Notes under the pieces: model-generated
What the model was told of the DNA's origin: nothing
What the model saw: only the letters and a program-made list of their open reading frames with translations
Database searches by the model: none
Part shown: positions 1 through 8,091 of the stretch, piece by piece
Layout of the letters: every line of letters starts with the position of its first letter
How positions within the stretch are numbered: the stretch's first letter is position 1
Position numbers and translations under genes: made by a program
Source of the DNA: Azospirillum halopraeferens DSM 3675
Lineage (GTDB): Bacteria; Pseudomonadota; Alphaproteobacteria; Azospirillales; Azospirillaceae
NCBI RefSeq assembly: GCF_000429625.1
Contig: NZ_AUCF01000036.1
Span: 1 to 53,717 of the forward strand
Length of the DNA: 53,717 bases
Direction: 5' to 3'

Positions 1-534
1 GTGTGGATCGTGGAGACCTTCATGGCCGCCCTGCGCAAGCAGAAGGCCTACCGCAACGCGGTGCCGACCCAGTCGGTGCTGACCATCACGTCGAACGTGG
101 TGTACGGCAAGAAGACCGGCAACACGCCCGACGGCCGCAAGGCCGGCCAGCCCTTCGCGCCGGGGGCCAACCCGATGCACGGGCGCGACGTGAAGGGGGC
201 GGTGGCCTCCATGGCCAGCGTCGCCAAGCTGCCCTACCGGGACGCCCAGGACGGCATCTCCTACACCTTCACCATCGTGCCCGGCGCGCTGGGCCCGACC
301 GAGGGCGAGCGGGTGGACAACCTGGTGGGCCTGCTGGACGGCTACTTCGCCCAGGGCGGCCACCACATCAACGTCAACGTCTTCGACCGTGACACGCTGC
401 TGCACGCCATGGACCACCCCGAGCTGTACCCCCAGCTCACCATCCGGGTCTCCGGCTACGCGGTCAACTTCATCAAGCTGACGCGCGAGCAGCAGCTCGA
501 CGTCATCTCCAGGACCTTCCATGACAAGCATTGA
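1..534 (+). CDS. pflB: Formate acetyltransferase (pyruvate formate-lyase), C-terminal part
   Basis: Cytoplasmic glycyl-radical enzyme converting pyruvate and CoA to acetyl-CoA and formate under anaerobiosis. Only the last 177 residues lie in the window; the 5' end is cut off by the window edge. The diagnostic glycine-radical loop RVSGYAVNF is present, with the radical Gly at residue 152 of the fragment, followed by the usual C-terminal tail ending in FHDKH. The fragment also carries the conserved GNTPDGRKAGQPFAPGANPM-like stretch near residues 40-59. It overlaps pflA by 14 bases, so the two are translationally coupled, as expected for an enzyme and its activase. PFL is uncommon in Alphaproteobacteria but known from some fermenting or phototrophic Rhodospirillales. 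Confidence 0.95.
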   Translation: MWIVETFMAALRKQKAYRNAVPTQSVLTITSNVVYGKKTGNTPDGRKAGQPFAPGANPMHGRDVKGAVASMASVAKLPYRDAQDGISYTFTIVPGALGPTEGERVDNLVGLLDGYFAQGGHHINVNVFDRDTLLHAMDHPELYPQLTIRVSGYAVNFIKLTREQQLDVISRTFHDKH

Positions 535-1318
535 CCCACGGGTCCGTTCCGGCGCGGCCGTCCCTTCGGGGACGTCCGTCCGGGCGGTGCCGGTGTCCGG
601 CTGGATCCACTCGGTGGAAACCGGCGGCACCGTCGACGGCCCCGGCATACGGTACGTCCTGTTCATGGCCGGCTGCCCGTTGCGGTGCCGCTACTGCCAC
701 AACCCGGACACCTGGCACATGCACGACGGCACCCGCACGACGGCGGGCGAGGTGCTGGACGACATCGCCGCCACCGCCGGCTTCCTGCGCCACGGCCGCG
801 GCGGGGTGACGCTGAGCGGCGGCGAGCCGCTGGTGCAGCCGGAGTTCGCCGCCACCATCCTGCGCGGGTGCAAGGCCATGGGCCTGCACACCGCGCTGGA
901 CACCTCGGGGTTTCTCGGCGCTCACGCCGACGACCATCTGCTGGCCGACGTGGACCTGGTGCTGCTCGACATCAAGGCGTTCCGGGAATCGACCTACCGC
1001 GCCCTGACCGGCGCGCCGCTGCGCCCGACGCTGGAGTTCGCCGAGCGGCTGTCGCTCCTGAACAAGCCCGTCTGGCTGCGCTACGTGCTGGTCCCCGGCA
1101 TCACCGACGATCCCGACGAAATCGCCGGGCTGGCCGAGTTCGCGGCCGGGCTCGGCGTGGTGTCCCGCGTCGACGTGCTGCCCTTCCACAAGCTGGGCGA
1201 GCACAAGTGGCGGGCGCTGGGCCAGCGCTACACGCTTGCCAACACCGAACCGCCCTCCCCCGACCTGACGGCCCGCGTGCGCGACATCTTCCGCACGGCC
1301 GGCCTGACCGTGCCGTAA
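521..1318 (+). CDS. pflA: Pyruvate formate-lyase activating enzyme (radical SAM)
   Basis: Radical S-adenosylmethionine enzyme that abstracts the hydrogen from the PFL glycine to create the radical. 265 residues, close to the usual length plus a short N-terminal extension of about 20 residues. The CX3CX2C cluster motif is at Cys52, Cys56 and Cys59 (GCPLRCRYCH), preceded by a DGPGIRYVLF-type stretch typical of PflA. The GGE motif (LSGGEPL) that helps bind SAM follows. The ATG sits inside the end of pflB, 14 bases before its stop, which fixes the start. Position directly after pflB confirms the pairing. Confidence 0.95.
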   Translation: MTSIDPRVRSGAAVPSGTSVRAVPVSGWIHSVETGGTVDGPGIRYVLFMAGCPLRCRYCHNPDTWHMHDGTRTTAGEVLDDIAATAGFLRHGRGGVTLSGGEPLVQPEFAATILRGCKAMGLHTALDTSGFLGAHADDHLLADVDLVLLDIKAFRESTYRALTGAPLRPTLEFAERLSLLNKPVWLRYVLVPGITDDPDEIAGLAEFAAGLGVVSRVDVLPFHKLGEHKWRALGQRYTLANTEPPSPDLTARVRDIFRTAGLTVP

Positions 1319-1366
1319 GGATCAGTCCCTTACGGCACCGGCGTTCCCTTCCGAGGACCCCACCCG

Positions 1367-2284
1367 ATGGACCCGCAGACCCCCGATTCGTCACCGGATC
1401 CGCTTTCCCCGGAAGCCGTCGCGCTGAAGGCGGAGGACATGGCGCTGAAGAAGGCGCACCGCGACACCGCCGGCCTGCTGGCCCTGGCCGTGCTGGCCGG
1501 CGCCTACATCGCGCTGGGGGCGCTGTTCTCCACGGTCGCCATGTCCGGCGGCGACGCCCTGCCCTACGGCGTCACGCGCCTGCTGGGCGGCCTCACCTTC
1601 TCCCTGGGGCTGGTGCTGGTGATGGTGGGAGGTGCGCAGCTCTTCACCGGCGACGCGCTGATGGTCATGGCCTGGGCCAGCCACCGGCTGCGGGTGTCCG
1701 AAATGGTGCGGGTCTGGTGCCTGGTGTGGGTCGGCAACTTCATCGGCGCCGCCGGCACGGCGCTGCTGGTTTTCCTGTCCGGCCAGTACGGCTTCGGCCA
1801 CGCCGAGGTGGGGCGCACCGCACTCTACATCGCCCATTCCAAGACGGCGCTGCCACCGGTCAACGCCTTCTTCCTGGGCATCCTGTGCAACGTGCTGGTC
1901 TGCCTGGCGGTGTGGATGACGCTGGGGGCGCGCAGCGTGACCGACAAGGTCGTGGCCATGGCCCTGCCCGTCACCGCCTTCGCCGCGGCGGGCTTCGAGC
2001 ACTCCATCGCCAACATGTACTTCATCCCGCTGGGGGCCCTGATCGAGTGGGGGGCGCCGGAATCGTTCTGGGCAGCCCTGGGCACCGCCGGCCCCGACCC
2101 GGACTCGACGGTGACGCTGGCCAATTTCGCCCTGCGCCTGGCCCTGGTGACGCTCGGCAACTGGGTCGGCGGGGCGCTGTTCGTCGGCGGCATGGTGTGG
2201 TTCGCCTTCCGCCGGCCGCCGGCACCGCAGGTCCGCCCCGCCGGCTGGGCATCGGCGGAAATGGAAGGCACACGAATAAAGTAA
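1367..2284 (+). CDS. focA: Formate/nitrite transporter (FocA family)
   Basis: Inner-membrane pentameric channel of the formate/nitrite transporter (FNT) family. 305 residues with a hydrophilic N-terminus of about 35 residues and then six hydrophobic segments. FNT signatures are visible: GGAQLFTGDAL after helix 2, LCNVLVCLAVW in the fourth helix region, and FEHSIANMYFIPLG, which contains the conserved pore histidine. Placed 48 bases after pflA, it most likely exports or re-imports the formate made by PFL. In enterobacteria focA precedes pflB; here it follows pflA. Nitrite cannot be excluded as substrate from sequence alone, but the operon context favours formate. Confidence 0.88.
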   Translation: MDPQTPDSSPDPLSPEAVALKAEDMALKKAHRDTAGLLALAVLAGAYIALGALFSTVAMSGGDALPYGVTRLLGGLTFSLGLVLVMVGGAQLFTGDALMVMAWASHRLRVSEMVRVWCLVWVGNFIGAAGTALLVFLSGQYGFGHAEVGRTALYIAHSKTALPPVNAFFLGILCNVLVCLAVWMTLGARSVTDKVVAMALPVTAFAAAGFEHSIANMYFIPLGALIEWGAPESFWAALGTAGPDPDSTVTLANFALRLALVTLGNWVGGALFVGGMVWFAFRRPPAPQVRPAGWASAEMEGTRIK

Positions 2285-2434
2285 CATTCGCAAATAAGCA
2301 TCGGCAGAACCGAACTCAGCATTGTTCCCGGGACTGCCGATGACTCAATTTGTTACAATTTACTCTCGACACCGCGCGTTTCACCATGGATTCCCGAGGC
2401 CATCCTGCCGTAAAAAAGGGGACACCAGGGGGTG

Positions 2435-2719
2435 ATGACCTGCGGGATGCGCATGCCGAAACACTTTGACGACCAGATGATCGACGACGCCGTGGCGTGC
2501 ATCCAGGCATCGGACATCATCGCCGAGCGGCACAAGCCGCGGTTGATCGCGCGCATTCGGGAGATTCGTCAGCCCCGCTGCGCCATGACGTCGTCCTGTT
2601 CCGTCTGCGGGTCGGCCGTGCGATGCGAAGACCGCATCGGCGCCATCCTGAACGGCGAGGTCGAGGAGGTCTTCGGCCCCGTCACCACCCTGCGCCTGGT
2701 GGTGACCGACGCCGCCTGA
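2435..2719 (+). CDS. Small Cys-rich hypothetical protein
   Basis: Predicted 94-residue soluble protein that I do not recognise. The C-terminal half holds four cysteines spaced CX5CX2CX5C (residues around 48-64, including CSVCG), which could bind a metal or iron-sulfur centre; two further cysteines lie upstream. There is no signal peptide. Start is uncertain: GTG 2432, ATG 2435, ATG 2447 and ATG 2453 are all in frame. An AGGGGG stretch at 2428-2433 lies just before the first two and would be better spaced for the later ones. It follows focA in the same direction after about 150 bases that include an AT-rich tract, so it may have its own promoter. It ends close to the convergent cyclase gene. 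Confidence 0.5.
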   Translation: MTCGMRMPKHFDDQMIDDAVACIQASDIIAERHKPRLIARIREIRQPRCAMTSSCSVCGSAVRCEDRIGAILNGEVEEVFGPVTTLRLVVTDAA

Positions 2720-2747
2720 CGGACCGGCCGGTCCGCCGATCCGCCCG

Positions 2748-4712
2748 TCACGCCGATCCGTACGCCGGCTCCGCCGGGCACACGCGGTTCCGCCCCTCCC
2801 CTTTCGCCCGGTAGAGCGCACGGTCCGCCGCCAGCAGAAGATCCTCGAAGCCGCCGGCGACCCCGGCCAGAGCGGCCACGCCGATGCTGGCGGTCAGCCT
2901 CACCGCCCCGCCGTCCCCGACCGGCAGGGCCACGCCCTCGATGGCGCGGCGCAGCCGTTCCGCCAGGTCGGCGGCACCGGCCGCGTCGGTCTGCGGCAGC
3001 ACCACCACGAACTCCTCACCGCCCAGGCGAGCCACCACGTCGACACCGCGCACCAGGGCGCGGCAGGCTTCGGCGACGGTGCGCAGGGCGCGGTCGCCGA
3101 AGGCGTGGCCGTAGCGGTCGTTGATCGTCTTGAAGTGATCGAGGTCGATGATCAGCAGCGACAGGGGCTGCCCGTAGCGCCGCGCCCGGTCGGCCTCGGC
3201 GGCGCCGATCTCCATGAGATGGCGGCGGTTGTGGAGGCCGGTCAGCGGGTCGGTGACCGCCAGGCGGCGCAGCTCCTCCTGCAGGCGTTTGGTGTCGCTG
3301 ACGTCGCGTTCCACGGCGACGTAGCGCACCGGTGTGCCGTCCGCCCCCATCACCGGCGCGATGGTGGTCGCCTGGGTGAAGAGCGTGCCGTCGCGCCGCC
3401 GGTTCACCATCTCGCCGCGCCAGGTCTCGCCGCGGCTGATGGTTCTCCACAGGTCGCCGTAGAAGGCGGCATCCTGCCGGCCGCTGCCGAGAAAGGACGT
3501 GGAGCGGCCGATCGCCTCGTCGGCGGCATAGCCGGTCAGGGTGGTGAAGGCGGGGTTCACGTATTCGATGATGCCGCGGGGGTCGGTGATGATCACCGCC
3601 TCCGCCGCCGCGTCGAGGGCGACCGTCCGCCACGCCAGGGCGTCGCGCTGGTCGCGCAGTTCACGCGTGCCATCGCGGAACGCCGCCAGCGCGGCGGCCA
3701 GTTCGCAGACCTCGGTGACCGCCGGGGGATGGGGCACGCCGACCGCCAGATCGCCGGCGGCGATTCGCCGGGTGGCCGCGGCCAGCCGCTCGATGGGCAC
3801 GATCACCGTCCGGGCGAACCAGCGCGACAACGCCGCGATCAGCAGCACCGCCGCCGCCAGCGACGCCACCAGCCCGGCCATCAGCCGGTCGATCAGCTCC
3901 GAAACGTGCGCGCTCTGCCGGTCATGGCCGGCGCGCGCCGCAGCCGCATAGCCGGCGGCAAGCGCACCGAGCCGCGCCGACGATTCCCAGCGGGCGCGGT
4001 CGAGGTTGGCGATTCGCACCCCCGGGTCGAGCTGGTCGCGCCGCGCGGCGATCAATTCGTCGGCGGCGGGATCACGGCCCGATTCCGCCGCCTGCGCCTC
4101 CAGCGCCGCGGCCAGACGGTCCAGCAGCAGGCGCGACGGGGCTGTGGCGGCGAGCGCCCGCAGCGTTGCCGCCCCGTCCGGCGGCGGGCCGGCGGGGTCC
4201 ATGGCAGCGCGGCGCAGATCCGCCAGCCGCCGGTCCAACCGCCGGGTGGCGTCGGCGTGCGCCTCGGTCAGGGCGCGCAGGGTCGCGGTGCCGGCGGCCA
4301 CCTCGTCCAGCGCATCACGCAGGGCATGCAGCACGGCCGGCTCCTCGCCGCTGCCGCGCAGCGTGTCCAGCCCTTCCTCCATGGCCCGGATGCGCCCTTC
4401 GATGCGCTCCTCCAGGGTGGCCCGCTCGCCCCGGGTCGGCGCCCTGGCGAACTGGGAGCCATAATTGGCCACGGCACCGGCGTCTTCGATGATCCGCTGG
4501 GCGACGGCGACGCGGGGCAGATGCACCCGCTCGATCACCCGCGATTCGCGCTCGATGACGCGAAGCTGCCACAGAGTCCCGCCTCCGACGACGGCCGAGA
4601 GTGCTGCCAAAGCGCCTGCGCTCACGAGGAATCGCGACCGTATGCCGAAGGAGATCGACCCGTCACCGTCTGTAGACGAATGATTTCCGGACGATCTGCC
4701 AAGGAGTTTCAT
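2748..4712 (-). CDS. Membrane sensor diguanylate cyclase (HAMP-PAS-GGDEF)
   Basis: Makes cyclic di-GMP from two GTP in response to an unknown signal. Order in 654 residues: short cytoplasmic N-terminus, TM helix near residues 28-48, a mostly helical periplasmic region, second TM near 280-300, HAMP linker, PAS domain (about 365-480, with PRGIIEYVNPAFTTLTGY), then the GGDEF domain. The active-site loop reads GGEEF (564-568). The product-inhibition site RxxD is present as RGVD (555-558), exactly five residues before it, so both activity and feedback control are predicted. No EAL domain is present. The gene is divergent from the substrate-binding protein gene; whether that ligand feeds the sensor is unknown. 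Confidence 0.9.
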   Translation of the reverse strand: MKLLGRSSGNHSSTDGDGSISFGIRSRFLVSAGALAALSAVVGGGTLWQLRVIERESRVIERVHLPRVAVAQRIIEDAGAVANYGSQFARAPTRGERATLEERIEGRIRAMEEGLDTLRGSGEEPAVLHALRDALDEVAAGTATLRALTEAHADATRRLDRRLADLRRAAMDPAGPPPDGAATLRALAATAPSRLLLDRLAAALEAQAAESGRDPAADELIAARRDQLDPGVRIANLDRARWESSARLGALAAGYAAAARAGHDRQSAHVSELIDRLMAGLVASLAAAVLLIAALSRWFARTVIVPIERLAAATRRIAAGDLAVGVPHPPAVTEVCELAAALAAFRDGTRELRDQRDALAWRTVALDAAAEAVIITDPRGIIEYVNPAFTTLTGYAADEAIGRSTSFLGSGRQDAAFYGDLWRTISRGETWRGEMVNRRRDGTLFTQATTIAPVMGADGTPVRYVAVERDVSDTKRLQEELRRLAVTDPLTGLHNRRHLMEIGAAEADRARRYGQPLSLLIIDLDHFKTINDRYGHAFGDRALRTVAEACRALVRGVDVVARLGGEEFVVVLPQTDAAGAADLAERLRRAIEGVALPVGDGGAVRLTASIGVAALAGVAGGFEDLLLAADRALYRAKGEGRNRVCPAEPAYGSA

Positions 4713-4791
4713 TCAGATCCGCGCCGGTGTTGTCTTACGCCTTGATCGGGGCAGGATCGCATGGTCTGAATGGGAACCGGAAGGACTAAAG

Positions 4792-5841
4792 ATGGAGCCG
4801 GTCACCATGACGCGCGTTTCCGGATGGCTCGGGCGCCTGGGTGTGGCCGCAATGCTGGCCTGGCAGGCCGCGGGGCCGGCCGCCGGCGCCGGCCCGGTGC
4901 TGGAGCGGGTGCGGGAGCGCGGCGAGGTGAACTGCGGCGTCGACCTGACGCCGGGATTCAGCGCCATGGACACCACAGGCCGCGCCCGGGGCTTCGAGGT
5001 CGACTTCTGTCGCGCCATCGCCGCCGCCGCGCTGGGCACGCCCGACGCCATCGCCGTCCATCGGGTCAACACCGCCAACAAGTTCACCGCGCTGGTCGCC
5101 GGCGAGATTGACGTGGCGTTCGGCATGACCACCTGGACCTTCACCCGCGATACCGCGCTCGGCACCGCCTTCCCGGTGGTGTTGTTCTACGACGGCCAGG
5201 GCCTCATGGCGTGGGCCGACACCGGCGTGCGCCGGTTGGCCGACGCCGGGCCGCGCCGTGTCTGCGTGCAGGCGGGCACCACCTCGGCGGCCGGGCTGGA
5301 GGAGGTGATCCGCCGCGACGGCGTGGCGCTGCAGCCGCTGGCCACCGGCAGTTCGGAAGAGAAGTTCACCGCCTTCGCCCAGCGGCGCTGCGATCTCGTC
5401 ACCGGGGACCGCAGCGAACTGGCGGTGCGCGCCGCCACCATGGCGCCGGGGCCGGGCCAATGGATCGTCCTGCCCGACGTGAACTCGCGCGAACCCCTGG
5501 GCCCCGCCGTCGCGGCCGGTGATCCGCAGTGGTACGCCCTGGTGCGCTGGGTGGTGCTGGCCACCCTGGTGGCGGAGGCGCGGGGGGTCGATTCCGCCGG
5601 CATCGCCGCGCTCGCCGACAGCCCCGATCCGGAGATCCGCCGTCTGGCCGGCGGCGACCCCGGCTTCGGCACCGCATTGGGGCTGGACCCCCGGTGGGCG
5701 CAGCGGGTGATCGCCGGTGTCGGCAACTAAGCCGAGATCTTCCGCCGCAACCTCGGTGACGATTCCCCCTTCCGACTGGAGCGCGGCCAGAACGCCCTGT
5801 GGACCGACGGCGGGTTGCTCTACGCGCCGCCCCTGCGCTGA
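4792..5841 (+). pseudogene. Orphan amino-acid ABC substrate-binding protein (AapJ/BztA-like), interrupted by one in-frame TAA
   Basis: Periplasmic solute-binding protein of the general L-amino-acid (AapJ/BztA) type. It has a signal peptide (cleavage after about residue 30, AAGPAAGAG), the motif RGEVNCGV near the mature N-terminus, and SBP_bac_3-like features such as GFEVDFCRAIAAA. A good Shine-Dalgarno GGAAGGA lies six bases before the ATG. The reading frame stops at TAA 5728-5730, right after GVGN. The next 36 codons continue in the same frame to TGA 5839-5841 and encode the conserved family C-terminus (EIFRRNLGDDSP, NALWTDGGLLYAPP). Family members have Tyr at the stop position, so a single base change from TAC or TAT explains it. 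Without the tail, 312 residues remain. No permease or ATPase genes adjoin it. A sequencing error or functional truncation remains possible. Confidence 0.82.
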
Positions 5842-6169
5842 ACGGCGAATCCCGCAAGGACCCGCCGCGCATACATTCATATTAATAGTCCTGTATTCGC
5901 GACGAGTGAAGAATGGATTTGACCAATGTGCCGCCGATATATATCATCGGCCGCGCCTCGACATTTTGCATTTCGGCGGGCGAATATTGAATTCGCATGA
6001 TCGGGACCGACGATCGGAAGCCCGGGCGATGAAGCGGGCATCCCCGGACCGGGATCGGTTGCCATGCCGGCCGCATGTCGATGGCCTGCGGATGCGCCGC
6101 CGCCCGGCGGAACCGGCCGCTTGCCCATGGCCGGCGGCGGGTCCGCAGCGCCTCGATCCTGAAGGAAAC
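5842..6169. other. Long AT-rich intergenic region upstream of unknown operon
   Basis: About 330 bases with no convincing gene. The left half is unusually AT-rich for this genome and carries two short inverted repeats: GCCGAT/ATCGGC (5933-5938 and 5946-5951, around ATATATC) and GCGAAT/ATTCGC (5980-5985 and 5991-5996). These are reasonable operator or promoter candidates for the three-gene operon that starts at 6170. No sigma-factor consensus was assigned. Confidence 0.4.
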
Positions 6170-6595
6170 ATGGACATGAGTGACACCCAACAGACCGCCG
6201 TCCCGGCGGCTCCGGCCAAGCTGAGCCCGGTGCAGATGCTGAGCGACCTGCTGACCAGCGCCGTCAACCTGCGCGTCGCCACCATCATCGGCGACGTCAC
6301 CATGACCGGCCGGATCGAGGACATGCAGGTCACCGTCCCCGCCACCGCCACGACCATCATCACCAACACCAACCTGGTGGCCGGCGACGTCACGACCGTG
6401 GTCAGCCGGGAGCTGCTGAACGACACCTACAAGGACCTGGTGGAAAGGCACTACGCCGCAGTGACCGCCGCCAACCAGTCGGTGCGCGACACCGTGGGCG
6501 CGCTGCTGGGGCTGATCGGCTCGCTGAAGGGCAACGAGCTGCCGGCCCCTTCGGCGCGGGCGGAAAAGCCCATCACCGTCACGCCGGCGGACTGA
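6170..6595 (+). CDS. Hypothetical protein, first gene of unknown three-gene operon
   Basis: Predicted 141-residue protein without signal peptide or TM helix that I do not recognise. A Pro/Ala-rich N-terminus leads into the hydrophobic helix-like PVQMLSDLLTSAVNLRVATI, then a Thr/Val/Asn-rich stretch with beta-strand character (residues about 50-80). A helical segment ending in LLGLIGSLKG and a charged tail follow. ATG 6170 has GAAGGA four to nine bases upstream; ATG 6176 is an alternative. It is followed after 22 bases by the second gene and clearly belongs to one transcription unit. A long AT-rich leader suggests a regulated promoter. Confidence 0.6.
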   Translation: MDMSDTQQTAVPAAPAKLSPVQMLSDLLTSAVNLRVATIIGDVTMTGRIEDMQVTVPATATTIITNTNLVAGDVTTVVSRELLNDTYKDLVERHYAAVTAANQSVRDTVGALLGLIGSLKGNELPAPSARAEKPITVTPAD

Positions 6596-6617
6596 CCGGC
6601 CGGCGGGGGCGGACGCC

Positions 6618-7403
6618 GTGGCCGACGGCATCGACGGGTTCATCCGGGATCTCAAGCGCAACCTGCTGACCCTGGAAGTGAACACCATCCTGAAGGACAA
6701 CATGACGGCGGAGCCCATGCCCTCGGTCCCTCATGCCCTGCTCGACGTCGCCGGCGAGTACACGCAGGCGCTGGAAGGCATGGGGGTGAACGTCGACCGG
6801 TTCTTCACGGCCGCCGCGGGTGATGCCCGGACGGTGGACGTCTCCCCGTGGCTGACAGCGGCGGACCGCTGCGTCGATCCCGACGCGCTGACCGTAAGCA
6901 GGGACACGTTCGACCGGCTGCGCCGGGCCGCCAAGGCGGCCATGGTGGCGGGCGGCCGCCGGCTGCCGCCGCTGGACAGCAGTTCCCTGGTGATGGCTTC
7001 GCGCATCTGCAACAACTGCGACGCGATCAAGGCCGTGTTCGACCGCACGCCGGCGCTGGCGGGCACGGGCACGCCGCTGAACCGGGCGGCGCTGGTGGGC
7101 GAGACCGACGGCGGCGCTCGCTTCGCCGCCGACCTGCCGGGCGCCGACTACCTCACCGTGCGCAAGATCTGGGAGGTGGGGGTCGAGGACGTGGTGATGC
7201 AGACCGTCATCCAGCTCGACGGCGACGTGGTCACCCGCATCCGCGAGGCGCACCTGCGCGACCCCGGCGCGCCCACCCTGATGGCACTGCACGAACTGGG
7301 CATCAAGGTTTCGGTCGGCACCTGGCGCCACCTGCTGGACATCGTGCAGGAGGTGGCGGAAGGCGCGCTGGGCGCCTTCAGGAAGGTCCTGACCCGGTCG
7401 TGA
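6618..7403 (+). CDS. Hypothetical protein, second gene of unknown operon
   Basis: Predicted 261-residue soluble protein starting at GTG, with a GGGGGCGG stretch upstream. No family recognised. Visible features are an N-terminal helix-rich region (GFIRDLKRNLLTLEVNTIL), a central RICNNCDAIK motif with a CX2C pair near residue 133, and a C-terminal half with mixed strands and helices (VEDVVMQTVIQLDGDVVTRI). A possible amphipathic end is VQEVAEGALGAFRKVL. The C-terminus overlaps the next gene by four bases (GTGA), implying translational coupling and possibly a complex. The high quality of the reading frame and coupling argue for a real gene. Confidence 0.6.
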   Translation: MADGIDGFIRDLKRNLLTLEVNTILKDNMTAEPMPSVPHALLDVAGEYTQALEGMGVNVDRFFTAAAGDARTVDVSPWLTAADRCVDPDALTVSRDTFDRLRRAAKAAMVAGGRRLPPLDSSSLVMASRICNNCDAIKAVFDRTPALAGTGTPLNRAALVGETDGGARFAADLPGADYLTVRKIWEVGVEDVVMQTVIQLDGDVVTRIREAHLRDPGAPTLMALHELGIKVSVGTWRHLLDIVQEVAEGALGAFRKVLTRS

Positions 7404-8029
7404 TCCCGCCCCTCGGCCGGCACCTGCCCGCGCTGCGGGACATCCGGGAGATGAGCGGCCAGGGTGGCCTGCGCGTCGCCACCCCGCCGGAGGGGGCTGC
7501 GGCCGGGCCGCCGGCGTTGCTGACCCTGGTGCGCGTCACCGGCGACACCACCGTGTGCGTCGACCGGCGCTGGCTGGCCGCCGCCTCGCCGGACGATGCG
7601 GCCCGCCTGGCCGCCCTGCATTTCGCCGAGGTGCGGCGGCGCCTCGATGCCCTCGCCCTGGCGCTGCGCCATCTGGGCACCGGGCTGGCCGGTGCGGTGG
7701 TGGCGGCGGAGGTCGCCCTGCTCGCCCTGACCGGGGATCGGCTGCCCGACAGCGCCGGCGCCGCGGTCGCCGCCCTGCGCGCCCTGGCCGCCGGCGATGC
7801 CGCCGCCGCGCTGACCGCCGCTGCCCCCTTGCTGAACGCCACCGCCGGCGGCCTGATGTGGCCGCTGCTGCCGCCGCTGCTGGGCTGGGGCGCGCGCATC
7901 GCCGCCACCCTCGCCCTGCGCCGCCACTTCCTCGGCGACCGCACCAACGGGCGCACCGCCTTCCGCTTCCGGCCGCGGCGGCCGCAGCCCGGCTACCCGG
8001 CGGCGGGGCACGACACGACGGGCCGGTAG
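7400..8029 (+). CDS. Hypothetical Ala-rich protein with hydrophobic segments, third gene of unknown operon
   Basis: Predicted 209-residue protein, not recognised. GTG 7400 overlaps the stop of the preceding gene, which sets the start. An N-terminal soluble part (residues 1-75) is followed by a helical, Arg-rich segment and two hydrophobic stretches, around LGTGLAGAVVAAEVALLALTG and GGLMWPLLPPLLGWG. The C-terminus is strongly basic (RPRRPQPGY). The hydrophobic stretches suggest membrane association, making this the possible membrane partner of the two soluble upstream products. The operon ends 62 bases before the convergent MFS gene. Confidence 0.55.
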   Translation: MIPPLGRHLPALRDIREMSGQGGLRVATPPEGAAAGPPALLTLVRVTGDTTVCVDRRWLAAASPDDAARLAALHFAEVRRRLDALALALRHLGTGLAGAVVAAEVALLALTGDRLPDSAGAAVAALRALAAGDAAAALTAAAPLLNATAGGLMWPLLPPLLGWGARIAATLALRRHFLGDRTNGRTAFRFRPRRPQPGYPAAGHDTTGR

Positions 8030-8091
8030 GCGTACAGCCACGTCGGGAAGGGACGCGCGGTCAATCGTCCGCCGTCCGCTCCCCTCGGGTG

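Noticed and set aside
5728..5730. Recoding (stop-codon readthrough) of the binding-protein gene
   Set aside because: TAA is the least read-through stop, and I saw no following stem-loop; mutation or base error is simpler.
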